Positions 1-12,200 of a DNA stretch of 64,000 bases are shown here, in pieces. The notes under the pieces were generated by a model that saw only the letters and a list, made by a program, of their open reading frames with translations, was not told the DNA's origin and did not search any database. Both the position numbers and the translations under genes were made by a program. Source of the DNA: Karalla daura (Eukaryota > Chordata > Actinopteri > Chaetodontiformes > Leiognathidae); NCBI GenBank assembly GCA_029224185.1, contig CM055198.1, positions 17,966,419 to 18,030,418 of the forward strand. The letters are read 5' to 3'. How positions within the stretch are numbered: the first letter of the stretch is position 1; the number at the start of each line of letters is the position of its first letter.

Positions 1-2719
1 TTTAGTGGAAAGTAGATCAAATCTCAAACAACAAAACAAAGTAACTAAAACTTCTCAAAATGTAAACTGTTTCTGCTCTTTTCATTGTGTTTTCATGTAT
101 TCAAAGCGAAGTTGCGATGAAAATGAAATTTGTCTTTTAGCTGCCATCACTTCATCCCCACGTCTAGACTTCTTGTCGTCGCTCATCGGAGACCCAGAGG
201 AATGCTTGACCCCACCGCAACCGACTATCAAATGCTTGTTTGCCGATGCAGGCCCCCTCTGATACCAACAGAGTAAACATTACACAATTACAAACAATGT
301 CAAACACATTCTTATCCTGTGGTCTCAGCCTCACACCGGCGCAGAGCGCCTCCCTCCCCTCCATCCCTCCCTCAGTGACAGTGTAGAGACAGACTCTGTT
401 TGCGCTCAGATCTCCCATCTTCCCCGAGCCCCCTGTCCCTGACCCAGGTGTGTCAGCGCGGGCGTCCTGCCCAAGTCGCTCAGACGTGACAGGAAGCCCT
501 GATACACGGCCCGCTCTCAGATAAAACAGGGGAGAGGCTCTGACACTAAATGTGACCAACGAGGCCGCCATTGATTTCTTGTCACGCTGGAGGAAAAGGA
601 AACAAACATATTTCCCATCGCGGGGATCAGATACTTAAAATACAGATGTCTGAGGCAGAGCCGCCGAGCCATATTTCATCCTCCCAAAGCACCTCTCCTC
701 CATTTTGTTCAGCCCACAGACTTCATATTGTCTCGTGCCACGTAGCAGCAACCCCACAACACTCCACCAGGTCTTGTAAACACTGCCGCAGAACAATAAA
801 GCACTCCATTGGACTCATGACCCCCATTGCCACACAATGGATGAGGACTCATAAAAAGGCATTTATCTGTGTGCTGTGCGACCTCTTAAAGTGTCTAAGG
901 GAGAAAAGGATGCCATTCAGGCCAGTTTTGTTACTTTGAGTTCGGCAGTAATTCTAACTGCACGAAACCGGAGGGACTTCTAGGATCTAATCTCAGACTT
1001 TGGGCCTTTAGAGGTATTTCTTGAGAGTGCCTGAAATCAAGAGAGGTCTTCCATCGATGGAGACAGTAAACATAAAAGTGGTGCTGTGGCACAATTGGCA
1101 AATCCCTGAAGTCCTCTTTTTTTTTAGAGCTGGGGGAGGGCGAGAACTCCAGAAGGGGAGTGGTAGCAAGGATCTTCAGCAGGTTTAAAAGGCTCTAGCT
1201 CCCTGTGTGACCCATGTAATATCAAAGCCTGCCTTCCCAACCCCAGGCAGTGCTCATTGTAGTGCCACCGCATATGACAGACCACCTGGGTCTCTGCAGG
1301 ACGTTTCCAGTCTCTTCTTTGTGGCTCTCTGGGAGACACAGAGCAGTGCAAAGTGCAGGCCGAGGCCATCTTGGCTCTGTGTGTGTGTGACTGTTTGTGT
1401 GTTTCAAGCTAGCCTGAGGTGACTTGGAGAAGAGATACAACCCACGGATGATCCCCCCTGCTGCCGTGTCTGATCTGGAACTTCTGAGTCTGCTGGTTTT
1501 GTAACGTGCAGAACGATGCAGCTGAGCTTACGCAGCAATTTCAGAATAGCTTCAAATGCCATGTTACGAGTGGGGGATAAAGCCTTCAGATCACTTAATT
1601 CAATGCACTATTCAATTCAATGCATCAAAAGTGTAAAAAGATGAGTTGTCATGCAGAAAAAGTGTTGTAGTGGGTTTAGACTCAGTTGACATATTTATGG
1701 GGTTGTAAGAGGATCGGACGCAGTGAACAAGTTTATATTGATTTTCTTTTCTACTTTACAGTGAGGGAGTCCCCAAAGATTTGTCTGTTTTTGACAACAA
1801 CCACAGAAATCAAAGGTGATTGTTCACATACTCACGCTAACACATTCTGTTTGGGATCAATAAAAAAACAAAAAAAACAAAAAGGGAAAAAAAAGGGTCG
1901 CCCCCAAAGACTGCACGTTACACTGTTTGACCGTCTATCCAATTGTGACCAACCGGTCGATGAACTGTAACAAAATCAATAAAAACTCCCAAAGTAAGAG
2001 GAGTTCCTTCGATCTGACCCGAGAGTGACCTCTCTCCTGTGACTGAAGGTGTGGCGACGCTTTAAGGAGGGACTGGGGAGGAGGGTTGGTGGGGTGGGTT
2101 GGGGGGTTTGACTTGCTTTCTCTGTAGGCGAAGAAGGGGTCATCAGTCCTGTCTGGCCAGAAAAGAGCCAATACCCTGGTGGACAGCTCCTGCTGCTCCG
2201 AGTCTGCACCCGGGCCTCAGCAGCCATACCACTGCCCATAAAGGTGCTGGGGGGGTTGGGAGGGGGCTTTAAAATCAGTCCACCTCAAGTCCCAGCAGAG
2301 ATAAATGAACCTAGGCTACAGTCACTGCAGTCTTCTAATACACCACAGACAATGGGACCTCCTGCTGGGTGAGAGTATAGAGTGTAGAAGTCAGAGGAGC
2401 GCCTTATCAAAGGCCTGGGAGATGTAGTAGCAAAGGATTTTAATTGTCCATTAAGCATGCATAATACAGGCCGTGCCCTAGCAACGCAATGAGACGCCCC
2501 ACAGGGATATTATTGTCGGGCCAGGGGCAGACACTGAGAAACAGCTGATGATGTCGGCAGGATGCCAGCAGGACACCTTGTAAGCAGCCAGCTGAGGGCT
2601 TTTTAAGGGGGGGAGCAAAGTGCCTTTTTCTGCCGCCGTGTAGCGACAATCCCTTGCGCAGCCTTATCGCCGACCCCTCTGGCTCTGCAGCCTGAGGTCA
2701 ACGCCTGGTCAGGTGTTCG

Positions 2720-2784
<65 letters not shown>

Positions 2785-3876
2785 CTCTACAAGTGGGACC
2801 AGTTTATGCAAAGGTAAAAGAGCAAGCCGTAGGTTAACAGTTTGTTTTCCCTTCAAAGCACGCCTCGTGTTCGAACACGAGCACAACAATGGGCCCTGAG
2901 CGGCCGCTCGCTCACATCGCAGGTTTATGGAGGGTGAGTGATGGCGCAGGGTGGGGGGGGGGGGGTAATGCTCTGTGAGGCCTATCAGCTTTGTTTTTTA
3001 TGCCGTGTACACCAGGTAGACTGAGTCAATACTAATTACTCCAAACGCAAACAACAGGTCAGGGTGAAATGGTCACAGCAACGGCACACAGCATTTCCCT
3101 GTTTTGGCAACTCTCTGAGTGGAGTCATTAGCAACCTGCCTGGGAGGAGGAAATGTGGAAATGACGGTGTTATGTCGGGGTAATCTTGCGACTTGTGTCT
3201 GCATCCCCCCCCCTCCCAAAAAAAGAAAACCTCTCTGACCCTGGCCTGACCCTGGCCTGTCACAGGATTGCTGCCCTTTGTGTCATGCTTCTCCATGCTG
3301 ACTTTGGAGTGGAGATTGCAGGTACAATGTGGATTGTTCTCAGTGTGTTTTCAAAGATCAGAATAACAATGGCATTTGCTCAGCTCACTCACTCACGCTC
3401 ATTGATCACCAGTCCTCTCTCTCTCTGTGCCCTGTGATCACATCAGCTGGGCTCCTAATTGTGTCTGACAGCATTTACATGCCGACTCAAAACCAGAACC
3501 AAATCATGGAGCCTATCCTCTTTTTTTCTTTTCTTTTTTTAACACTTCTATGTCAACACTGAAACTGATGCCCACATGTTTTCATAGATGCTCATTGATT
3601 TCAAACTCTGTATAAATTATCTGATACATTCTGCATCAAGCTGTGTTTTTTGTTCAAAAAACAAAGAAAAGAAAATGGGGATAAAATTTGAGTTGCGGAG
3701 AAGATCTCCAGCTAACTCCTCATCCAGTTCTCCAAAACTGATCCCATTTAGAAGCATGTAAGTGGACAATGCAGTAAAGGCACATATATAGATAAAAATA
3801 GATATAATATGAATTAATATGATGATAATTGGATCTACTCTTCCTCCTGAAATGCTGTGTCTGCAGAGCATCTTAC
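1..3876 (-). other. Partial intron 4 of hnf1b
   Basis: No exon of hnf1b or of another gene is recognised here on either strand. The stretch contains a pure GA tract at 2729-2780, a G run near 2949-2964, and a homeodomain/RFX-like motif cluster near 2440-2500. A short string at 1853-1867 resembles the end of fish LINE tails but is too small to call. Confidence 0.7.
2729..2780. repeat. (GA)n microsatellite
   Basis: About 52 bp of uninterrupted AG dinucleotides in hnf1b intron 4. The minus strand reads CT, i.e. polypyrimidine in the transcript. Confidence 0.95.
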
Positions 3877-6800
3877 TGGGAGGAGAAGCGCTGGTCTGGG
3901 GGTGATGTGGCGAGCTGTGGGACAGCAGAGGGTTGATGGTGTGGGGCTGAGCGGTGATGGCGTCCATGGCCAGCTTCTGCCTGAAGGCTTCCTCCTTACG
4001 TCGGTTGGCGAACCAGTTGTAGACCCGCACCTCGGTGACCAGGTTGGAGCCGAGGCCCTGAGCCTTGGAGGGGGAGACGCCTCTCTGGAGACACTCGGCC
4101 CTGTCAGGAAGCAGACAAAGAGGAAGGTGAGGCGATGGTCGGAGGGTTTAAAAAAAAAAAAAAGAAAAAGCTGCAGGTGGATGTAAAAAACCTTCCTACC
4201 TGTTGCACTCTTGTACCAAAGACTCCCGCTCCTCCTTGCTGGGGTTCTTCTGCCTTTCGTAAGCCTGGTACAGGATCTGCTGGGATGCAGGCCCCCACTT
4301 GAAGCGGTTACGTCTAATCTTCTTGCTGGAGGGCTCGCTGCCAACCTCGTCGCTGGACTGACCCATGTTCTGACCTGTCGGGTTGAACTCTGGGAAAAAG
4401 AACACGGGATCCTGATTGCCTTTGTCTGACATGTTGCTGCCAGATCCGTGAGCTGCCTGGTTGAACTCTGCACAAAAGAAGAAAGAAAGGGAACATTCAA
4501 TTAGACTTTTTACTGTAAAACATAAAGGGAAAAGACACATTATTGCAGTGGTTTCCAAAAAACATCCAATATATTACCACAACTCTGCACAGGTGACAGT
4601 GTTGGGAAATTTAATGAACATTTCCTCACCTTACCCGCAAAGAGGAAGAAACCACAGATAAAATCTTCCCAGTTTCCCCAGGTCTCAACCTCACCGTATA
4701 TATACATACTTATCTCATTAGTCATCTGTCCTTAACGCTTTTTTCTGCACCCCTGTAGACCAGATCTCAAATGTTCATTCAGCTTTGAAAGAAGAGCCTT
4801 GGCACCTCAACACCCCCATCGCTCTGATGCCCAAATGTCACAGTCAATGTGCAACTGTTAACCCTGTTTCCTGGTGTCTCTTCCACAGATCAGCATGCAA
4901 ATGTATGCAGGACCGAGTTAAATGCAGGGTCGGTCCCACGGGCAGGCTCTCAAAGTCACATGAAGTCAGCTTTGTTAGCAGGGACGCGTTATTATATATA
5001 GAGCGCAGTATAACTTTTGACAGTGGCAGCTTGTTGAGCTGTTGTAATGGTGCTCTAGCTCCACAGCGGAGGTGTTAGCTCCTACAAAGGGGAGCAGCTT
5101 CAACCATGTGGGGGCGTTTGGTTACAAAAGATCAAATGTACAACAAACCACAGAGGCAAGCAAAGGCAAATAATACAGCAAATCTATTGAGTATGATTTT
5201 TTTCTAGAGAAGGCTCAACGACAGCTCTGATTTCTTCAGCGTTTTCTCTCTCTGCCCCAAAAACATTGTGGTGTGAACAAAGAGCCGTATCACCTTTTCC
5301 TGGATGCTAAGTGCTAGTATTTGCATATTACGTTTCTTCACTTCTTTATTCAGGTGTTTCCTTCAGCATGTCACCTGTCTGTGTGTTACACCGAGTCAGT
5401 ACGATGCAAAAACATTCAATCCGACTCGATTTCCCTACAAGTCCGAAAGCCAAATAAAACTGCCAGCTACGCGGCCGAGCTGTGAGAAACTCAAATATTA
5501 ACTTACGTCGGAGAATTTCCCGCTGTTTCCTGACATACCAGGTGTAGAGGGCCGCTCGCTTCTGTGTTTTCATGGGCGTGCCTTTGTTGAGGTGCTGGGA
5601 GAGGTGAGACTGGTTCAGCCCCGTGATGTCCACCACCTCCCGTTGGGGGATGTTGTGCTGCTGCATGTAACCTTTGATCATGCGGGCAGCACGCCACGGA
5701 TCCTCGCTGGGTGGAGAGGAAGCACGGGAGCAGAAAACAACAGTCACTTCACCGCAAAAAAAAACAAGAGGAGAGTGCAACTCGGCTCAAATTCTGTTTT
5801 CTGATACGGAAACGAGTGAAGAGATATGTCACGAAAAGTCCGTCTCAGAGTTGAGTTTGTTAAGATTGAAAAAAAAAGAAGTTTAAGAGATAAATAAACA
5901 TCCCATGCTGACATGAACTCGTTTAGGCTGTTTCAAGTTTAAAATGGCTGCAGAAGTGAATGAGTCCCCCCCCCACCCCTCACAGACGACCCTGCAATTT
6001 ATCACCGCCGCCCGTTCAATAGGCTGTAAATATTTTCAAAGGTTAGTTCAAGTGGATCCAGCGAGGTTGAGAAACTTGGACTTAGTATTTGTTGTCTCAA
6101 TCACCTGATTTCAGACGGGAAACAGTGAAACAGCTTTGTGTACGCTTATAGAGCAAGAACATGCAAACAGACGTTAAAAACTGGTATAAAAGTATGATAT
6201 TTTGTTAATCCCAGGAGTGAAATTGTTACATATGCTCGGACAAGTACATAATTGTAATAGCATAGAACATCGAAAGAAAATAAGATTGTAAAAAAGATTT
6301 AAAAATTCAGTATGAGAGGTCTGAATTACATAGTTGGCTTTAAAAGTAATTTAGGTTATAACTTTAAAAGCTTTGACAAATTCTCAAAGGAAGAGACATT
6401 TGTCAGAGTTTCTGTATTTGTAGAATTATCAAAGAAAAAAATATATAAAAAACTTCCTTAAAAATTATGTTAGAATTGAGGATTCAGCATAATTGTTTAT
6501 TTATCCACAAGTGACAACCAAGTCAAAAAAGTTAAATATATACAGTCCGTACTTATTTGTTCACTTGGAGAAATTAATTACAAAGACGTGAAAACATGAG
6601 ATCAAATACTAGTATTAGTACTAGTATAAGTAATTAACCGACATTCACTTGTGTCCACAAAGACTCCGAGCTGTGCATGTCCTTACCTGCTCAGCTGCTC
6701 TTTCACATTATAAATCATACGACCCATTTTTTTTTTATATCTCCGGCAGCAAGAAGGCAGAAGAAAAAGCTGCTCTAAAATGGCTGCTCCGAGCACAATC

Positions 6801-8692
6801 AGGGACAAGCAGGTCCAGACACACTGACATCGGTAATTATAGCAAATCTACACACGTCTGTTTGTTTTGGAGAATGTGGAGGCCTGCATATAAGTCTGCG
6901 GGTTAAGTGGGAGATGTTAGTTTATAACTTTTGACAATGAATAACCAGATCTCCATTCACTCTAATCACACGCCACTGTGTATCTTTCAGTTGATGATTT
7001 ATAGAATAAAATTAATAATAACTTAACTACACGTGGGTCAGTTTTGATATTCCTCCGGGGGCCTGTTAGAGCCTCAAATATTAGTTTTACAGGGAATCGA
7101 GTGGTTTTGAAGTGCTGACGATTAGAGGTTTCATTAGGCGCAGGTAGAGTTTCTTTGGGCATATGAACAAATAGGGACAACAAAAACAGAAGATTTCAAC
7201 TACAATATAGATCATCATAAAATTGCTGTGTATAACTGTATTATAGGCATTATTTATTCTAGTTGTATTATTAATATAAGTAGAATTATAAACTGTGTAA
7301 TATTGATCAAACTTTTCCTAAATTCACAGCCAGACCTGGTGTGGCTTCACTTCACTTTCCCCTCACGCCAGATTTTATCGTAGAGAGGTGGAGTATGAGG
7401 TTAATAATAAATAGATCTAAGTTCAGCTGATATTTTGCAAAGGTAAAGAAATAATAATCCATGTGGATAATTAGTAACCAGAATGTTAAAACCAGGCTGT
7501 GGCGGGCTATTTTAAAACTGTAAACACTGGTGGGAAAGTGGGGAAAGAGATTTCAGCAATTGAAAAGGTCTGTTTTTAAATTACAGATTCATCTCAAAAC
7601 TTTTTAAAGTACTGATAAATAAGGAAAGTTAAGTATTTACAAGAGACACTTTGACACAGTCTTCTCAAGTTTTTTTCAATGCTTGAGTAAGACATAAAAA
7701 AAGCAGATTAGCTGCCTGAAAACCAAAATAGGTGAGGGAAAAAAACATAAATATCCACACCTTTATAATTAAAAATTCTGTCTGTGAAGGGTTTTCTCAA
7801 TATAAAAAACCAGGGCAACTGGACCTCTGTTAAATAAGAACTATACAGAAAAAATGCAAAAAGTACAACTTTCTGTGCAGTATCTGCACTAATTACCAGT
7901 CAGCTGTGCGGTTTCTGTCGCCTATTGTTGTGTATTACTTATTGCTCTCGCACATGTAGTGCTTATGTTAATATTTTTCTTACAGTAAGTTACTGTGTAG
8001 AATTATTTTCCAACCTTTATTTTATTTTATCCACTTTGCTGCTATGGAAATCATTATATTTTACGGCAAAAAAAATAAGAATATTGCACTAAAAAAAGTT
8101 AGCAGGTTGCCGATATGACTTGCGTTTAATGTCAGTGGAACAAATCTAATTTAATTCAACTCAAAGAACTTTATAGAAGAGTAAATAGAGAAGAATAGGG
8201 AGAAATAAAGTTTTCGCAAGGTGCAAATTTCCAGCGGTAAGTTTGGCTGAAACTTTCGGGTTTGGAAACATCTAGAAAATAAAAAAGTAAAATTGAGCGA
8301 TGCTGCTGAGAAGTAAGAGGCACTCACGCCAACATGCGGTCCACCTCCGCCCTCTGCTCCGCGGCCTCCTCCGTGTTGAGGGACTGGAGCTCCTTCAGGA
8401 TCGGAGGGGTGTCGTAGTCGTCCCCGTCCTCCGAGCCCTCGTCCCCGGACAGTTTCCCTTTGCTGTGGCCGTTGGTGAGCGTGTGAAAGACGGGCTTGGA
8501 GTCGGAGTCGCTGGGTTTGCCTCCTCCCTGGTGCTGCTGGGGAGACAGAGGCAGGTTCTCCAGCTTCACCCCGAAGCCTCCAGGATTGGGGTCCATATCA
8601 TCCAGAGCCTGGATCAGAACATCTCTGGTGACTCCTGAGTCCAGCAGGGCGCTGAGCAGCTCCTGCTGCAGGGATGTCAGCTTGGACACCAT
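3877..8692 (-). CDS. hnf1ba: Hepatocyte nuclear factor 1-beta (POU-homeobox transcription factor), exons 1-4, 3' part outside window
   Basis: Nuclear DNA-binding regulator of kidney, gut, liver and hindbrain development (family knowledge). Coding exons on the minus strand: 8692-8328, 5706-5507, 4467-4200 and 4100-3877; lengths 365, 200, 268 and 224 bp keep one frame. Exon 1 begins MVSKLTSLQQELLSALL, the dimerisation helix, and holds the acidic GDEGSEDGDDYDTPP stretch. Exon 2 is the POU-specific domain (EDPWRAARMIKGYMQQ, GLNQSHLSQHLNKGTPMK). Exons 3-4 carry the atypical long homeodomain (RRNRFKWGPASQQILYQAY to VYNWFANRRKEEAFRQKL). The start at 8692 matches the family and has a better context than an in-frame ATG four codons upstream at 8704. 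About 352 codons are visible; exon 4 ends in phase 1 at a GTAAG donor. Exons 5-9 (transactivation domain) are not found in bases 1-3876, so intron 4 continues off the edge. HNF1B rather than HNF1A is clear; the paralogue letter rests on remembered synteny. Confidence 0.95.
4101..4199 (-). other. hnf1b intron 3 (short)
   Basis: 99 bp intron with a GTAGG donor at 4199 and a CAG acceptor at 4101. It contains a T-rich run on the transcribed strand (4148-4170 A-run on plus). Confidence 0.85.
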
Positions 8693-9250
8693 TTTTGAGA
8701 ACATTAAAAACACAACATATAGGCCTGCTGGGGCTGCAGCAAAAAATAAGTGGAAATGGGAGATGAAGTGATTTTCTTTTTTAAAAAAATATACAAGTTC
8801 CTGCGCTGTTTTCTTTTCTTTCTTTCTTTCTGTTTTTTTTGTTGTTGCTCTCTAGTCCAGTTTACACCTGCTCTGAGAGGCTGCTTCACTTCCCGGCAGA
8901 GGGGAAGGATGGAGCTGCTTTGCCATGATGCTTTCTGAGGGCAGGGGGATATAAAACATGATAATGAGTGGGCTGGCTGATGGCTGCCTTATGTAAATGC
9001 AGGGAATAAGGCCTGCTCATGGGCCCAGGCAGACATGTGTTTACACTGCTGCACTGCTGCTTTTATTGGCTCCCCTTATCAGCAAAAACTTTGCTGGACT
9101 TTGGACCCTGCTGTATATGCCATAAAGACTTTTAAGAAAAGGCGAGCAGCACATAATTCATGGCTGGATCTGAATCTCCAGCAGTGCTTTTTATGTAGAA
9201 GTAGCTCAACCAGTGGGACTTTGCACCTTTTTTTCTGACTTATTTCCTAT
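8693..9250 (-). promoter_or_regulatory. Probable hnf1b 5' UTR and proximal promoter region
   Basis: Sequence directly upstream of the hnf1b start. It contains A/T-rich leader sequence, a GA/CT-rich stretch (8805-8835) and a TTTTATATCC element on the minus strand near 8947-8956 that could act as a TATA-like box about 250 bp upstream of the ATG. The transcription start cannot be placed from sequence alone. Confidence 0.35.
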
Positions 9251-12200
9251 TGTGATCTGTTTGCCCCAGATTCATTACTGTTAATGCTTAGGTGTTTTAA
9301 TTAGTCAGTAGGTGTTAATGAGGCTGTTGCCCTCATTAATTCAGCTGTTTGGTTGCTTAAATGAAGCCAAACAATAAGTGATTGTAGACAAATCACCCCA
9401 GAGATATTATTTACGTGTGCTTTAGAGCTTCAACGTGTTTTTTTCTGACAAAAGTAGCTAATGTTTAGTTCTTTAAATTAATCACTCACACATTTTTGCT
9501 TTAATAAAACAATTTATTCTTTTCTCATTTAAAATCTGAGATGTGGAGATACTGCAGTGGCCCGTCATAAGGGTCTTTGAGGGGGAAAGAAAAGTTCCTT
9601 TAAAGGTTAAATTGCCCCAATTGTCTCTTATCTGCACACAATGACTTGACACAATATCCCTGAAATTACCGAAATGCCTCAGTTTCATCTGACCTTATTT
9701 ACAAATTTAGAGGGACAAACATCCACAATTCATCCAGGAGTTACACAAACGTTTAATCATTAGTGCAAGAGTGAAACTAAGTTGTTGTTATCCTTTTTGT
9801 TTCCTTCTGAGTGAAGTAAAGTAGGATCCACCAGTTCATCCTCACTAAGCAATTATGGGACACAATTTGGCATTTCAAAAGGGTGTATTCAGGGGAATGT
9901 AATCTGAGCTGTTTTAAGAGCTTTAAAAACAGCAAAACTCTGGGTTTTTCATCCTAAATTATGTCTGAAATGAAAACCTCAAGTCAAACTTTAAAAAACA
10001 GAAACCTTCATATTACACAATACCATTTAGTTCAATGTCTGGATTACATTTACAATAACTTTATGGCAAACATGCTGTATTGAGGGCTTATTTTATACTT
10101 TTTATTTGGAATATGCCCTACATAGACACGTTTTGCTCCAAAATCAATTTACTTTTCTGTCTAAATTGCTGCATACAGGGAAAACAGAATGATTTACTCA
10201 ATTTTACTGAATAAATGTCATATATGAGTTATGGTAAATGATGGCAGCAACTGACCTTAGACTTGTGAAATGGTAGTATATAACTTTGTGCCTTTAATTT
10301 CAGTGACCTCTGAAATTAAAAGTACTTCGAATTAAAAGTTGAGCAAAGTTGAGTACAAGTAAATGTGTGCTTTTATTTCTGATTCATGCCACAGAAATCT
10401 GGAGCAAATCTGGATTATTTTGAACTGAACTATGCTATAAACACTATTTGCTTCTTAATTATTCTGTTATAAATAATCTGTGTAATCAATGACAACTCTG
10501 GCACAGAAGCCGCCAGACTCCTCTGTAAATATGTATGAAGGTTTACAACAAGATACTTAGCCAATTATTGGTTAGACTTGTAATCTTTCAGTGTAGTATC
10601 AATGTGGTTGATCATTAGTAATACGCAGGATTCTCCGCAAACCTGTTATTACTGGAGCCAATATGCTGCAGGGGGAACTTTACCATACGCTACACCTTGC
10701 ACTACAGACAGAGAGAGAGAGAGAGAGAGAGAGTAGGATGAGTTTAATACAACTTTTGTGCGGATACGACAACTGAAATGACACAGAAATACAGGCCGAC
10801 AATACAGGAAGAGATAAAGTCCAGTCAGGGCATTAAAAACCCACTTGTGAGTCCTGAACACCGAGTAAAGATCTCTATAAGAATGCTGATAATTTTATTG
10901 TCGTGGTGTCTGCGTCACGGTACTTTCTGTCCTACTGGGACACATTTCAGAGACCTGACAGTTGTTTCTGTCACCTACGACGTCTGCCCTCTTATCGCCT
11001 GCTGCTGCTGCTGGTCTCTCTCTGACGAGCGCCTCAGACGCCCTTCGCTCCGTCGTGTTATGTGGGTAAAGTTAATAACCCGGGGGGGGAAACAGATAAA
11101 TTACAGTCTGTCTGCAGCTCCGTCATCTCGGCTGACAACTTAATGGCTGGAGTGTCAGCGCTGCGTGGGGCTCAAACAGAACTGATTGATTTTCTTAATA
11201 ACTGGACAAACGGGGCCAATTTGTTGTCTGGCACCAAACATGTTCACGACCAGTGCCTGGGAACAAAGGGTTAATGGAAAGTGAGATACTGGTCGGAAAC
11301 CTGCACATAGATCAGGTTAAAGGTCAATGAAAGACAGATTGAAAATAAATAAACAATTTCATCTTCATGCACATGGACAATAAAGTTAATACCATTTCTT
11401 TCTGGGCGACAACACTTTTTTTTTTCCTTTCCAGCACTTTCACATGTCTCCTTAAAATCTGTCAACCATTAACACCAAATAATAACAAGCAGCAAAAACA
11501 GCTTACCCAGTACACAGAGCATCACCACTGTTGTGAAAGCGGCCTGTGCACCGGAGCGTAGTGCAGAACACGCTCTGCCCATCACGCTTCCTCACAGGTT
11601 GAGCAACCAAGCTCTGGACAGGGACCAGTCCACCTGTCCTCACCTCCACCTGAGCCCCCATCCACACTTCAGTGGCTGTGAGGTGACTGAAACGCCCTGT
11701 GTTGTGCTTATTGGAGACAAAAGCCATGGAAAAAAATAAATATATGAAACCCACCAAAACTTCACCCCATAAAACAACAATCACGGGCAGAACACTAGGA
11801 TTTCAATAATCTTTTTAGAAATCGAGAAATCCTTGGAATCCTTTATAGAAAAAAGTCCCTTTATGTAGAAATGTCAAGGGGCTAAAACGTCATGCTTTTC
11901 ATGTCAGGTGAAACTAAAAGGTAAAAACGACCTTTTTCCCCTATTATACCTGACTATGGACTATGATTTATTTTGCTGGTGACCATGTGTCAAAAAGACT
12001 GAGGTTCAATACAAACTGTTTTTTTCCTATGGGGTCTCTCCAAAGTAAATTATATGTGCTCATACCTTATTCTAAGGTATGTGTACCTACAAACTCATTT
12101 GGAGTGAAAATCCTCCCTTATTCATCTTCTTTTTCAAAATGTTTTCACTTTTTTCATTTATCTGATTTGTCTACTGTAACCTCGGTGGGACAAACCTGGT

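Noticed and set aside
1845..1880. LINE-tail-like 'tttgggatcaataaa' followed by A-rich sequence
   Set aside because: Only about 15 bp match; too short to separate from chance.
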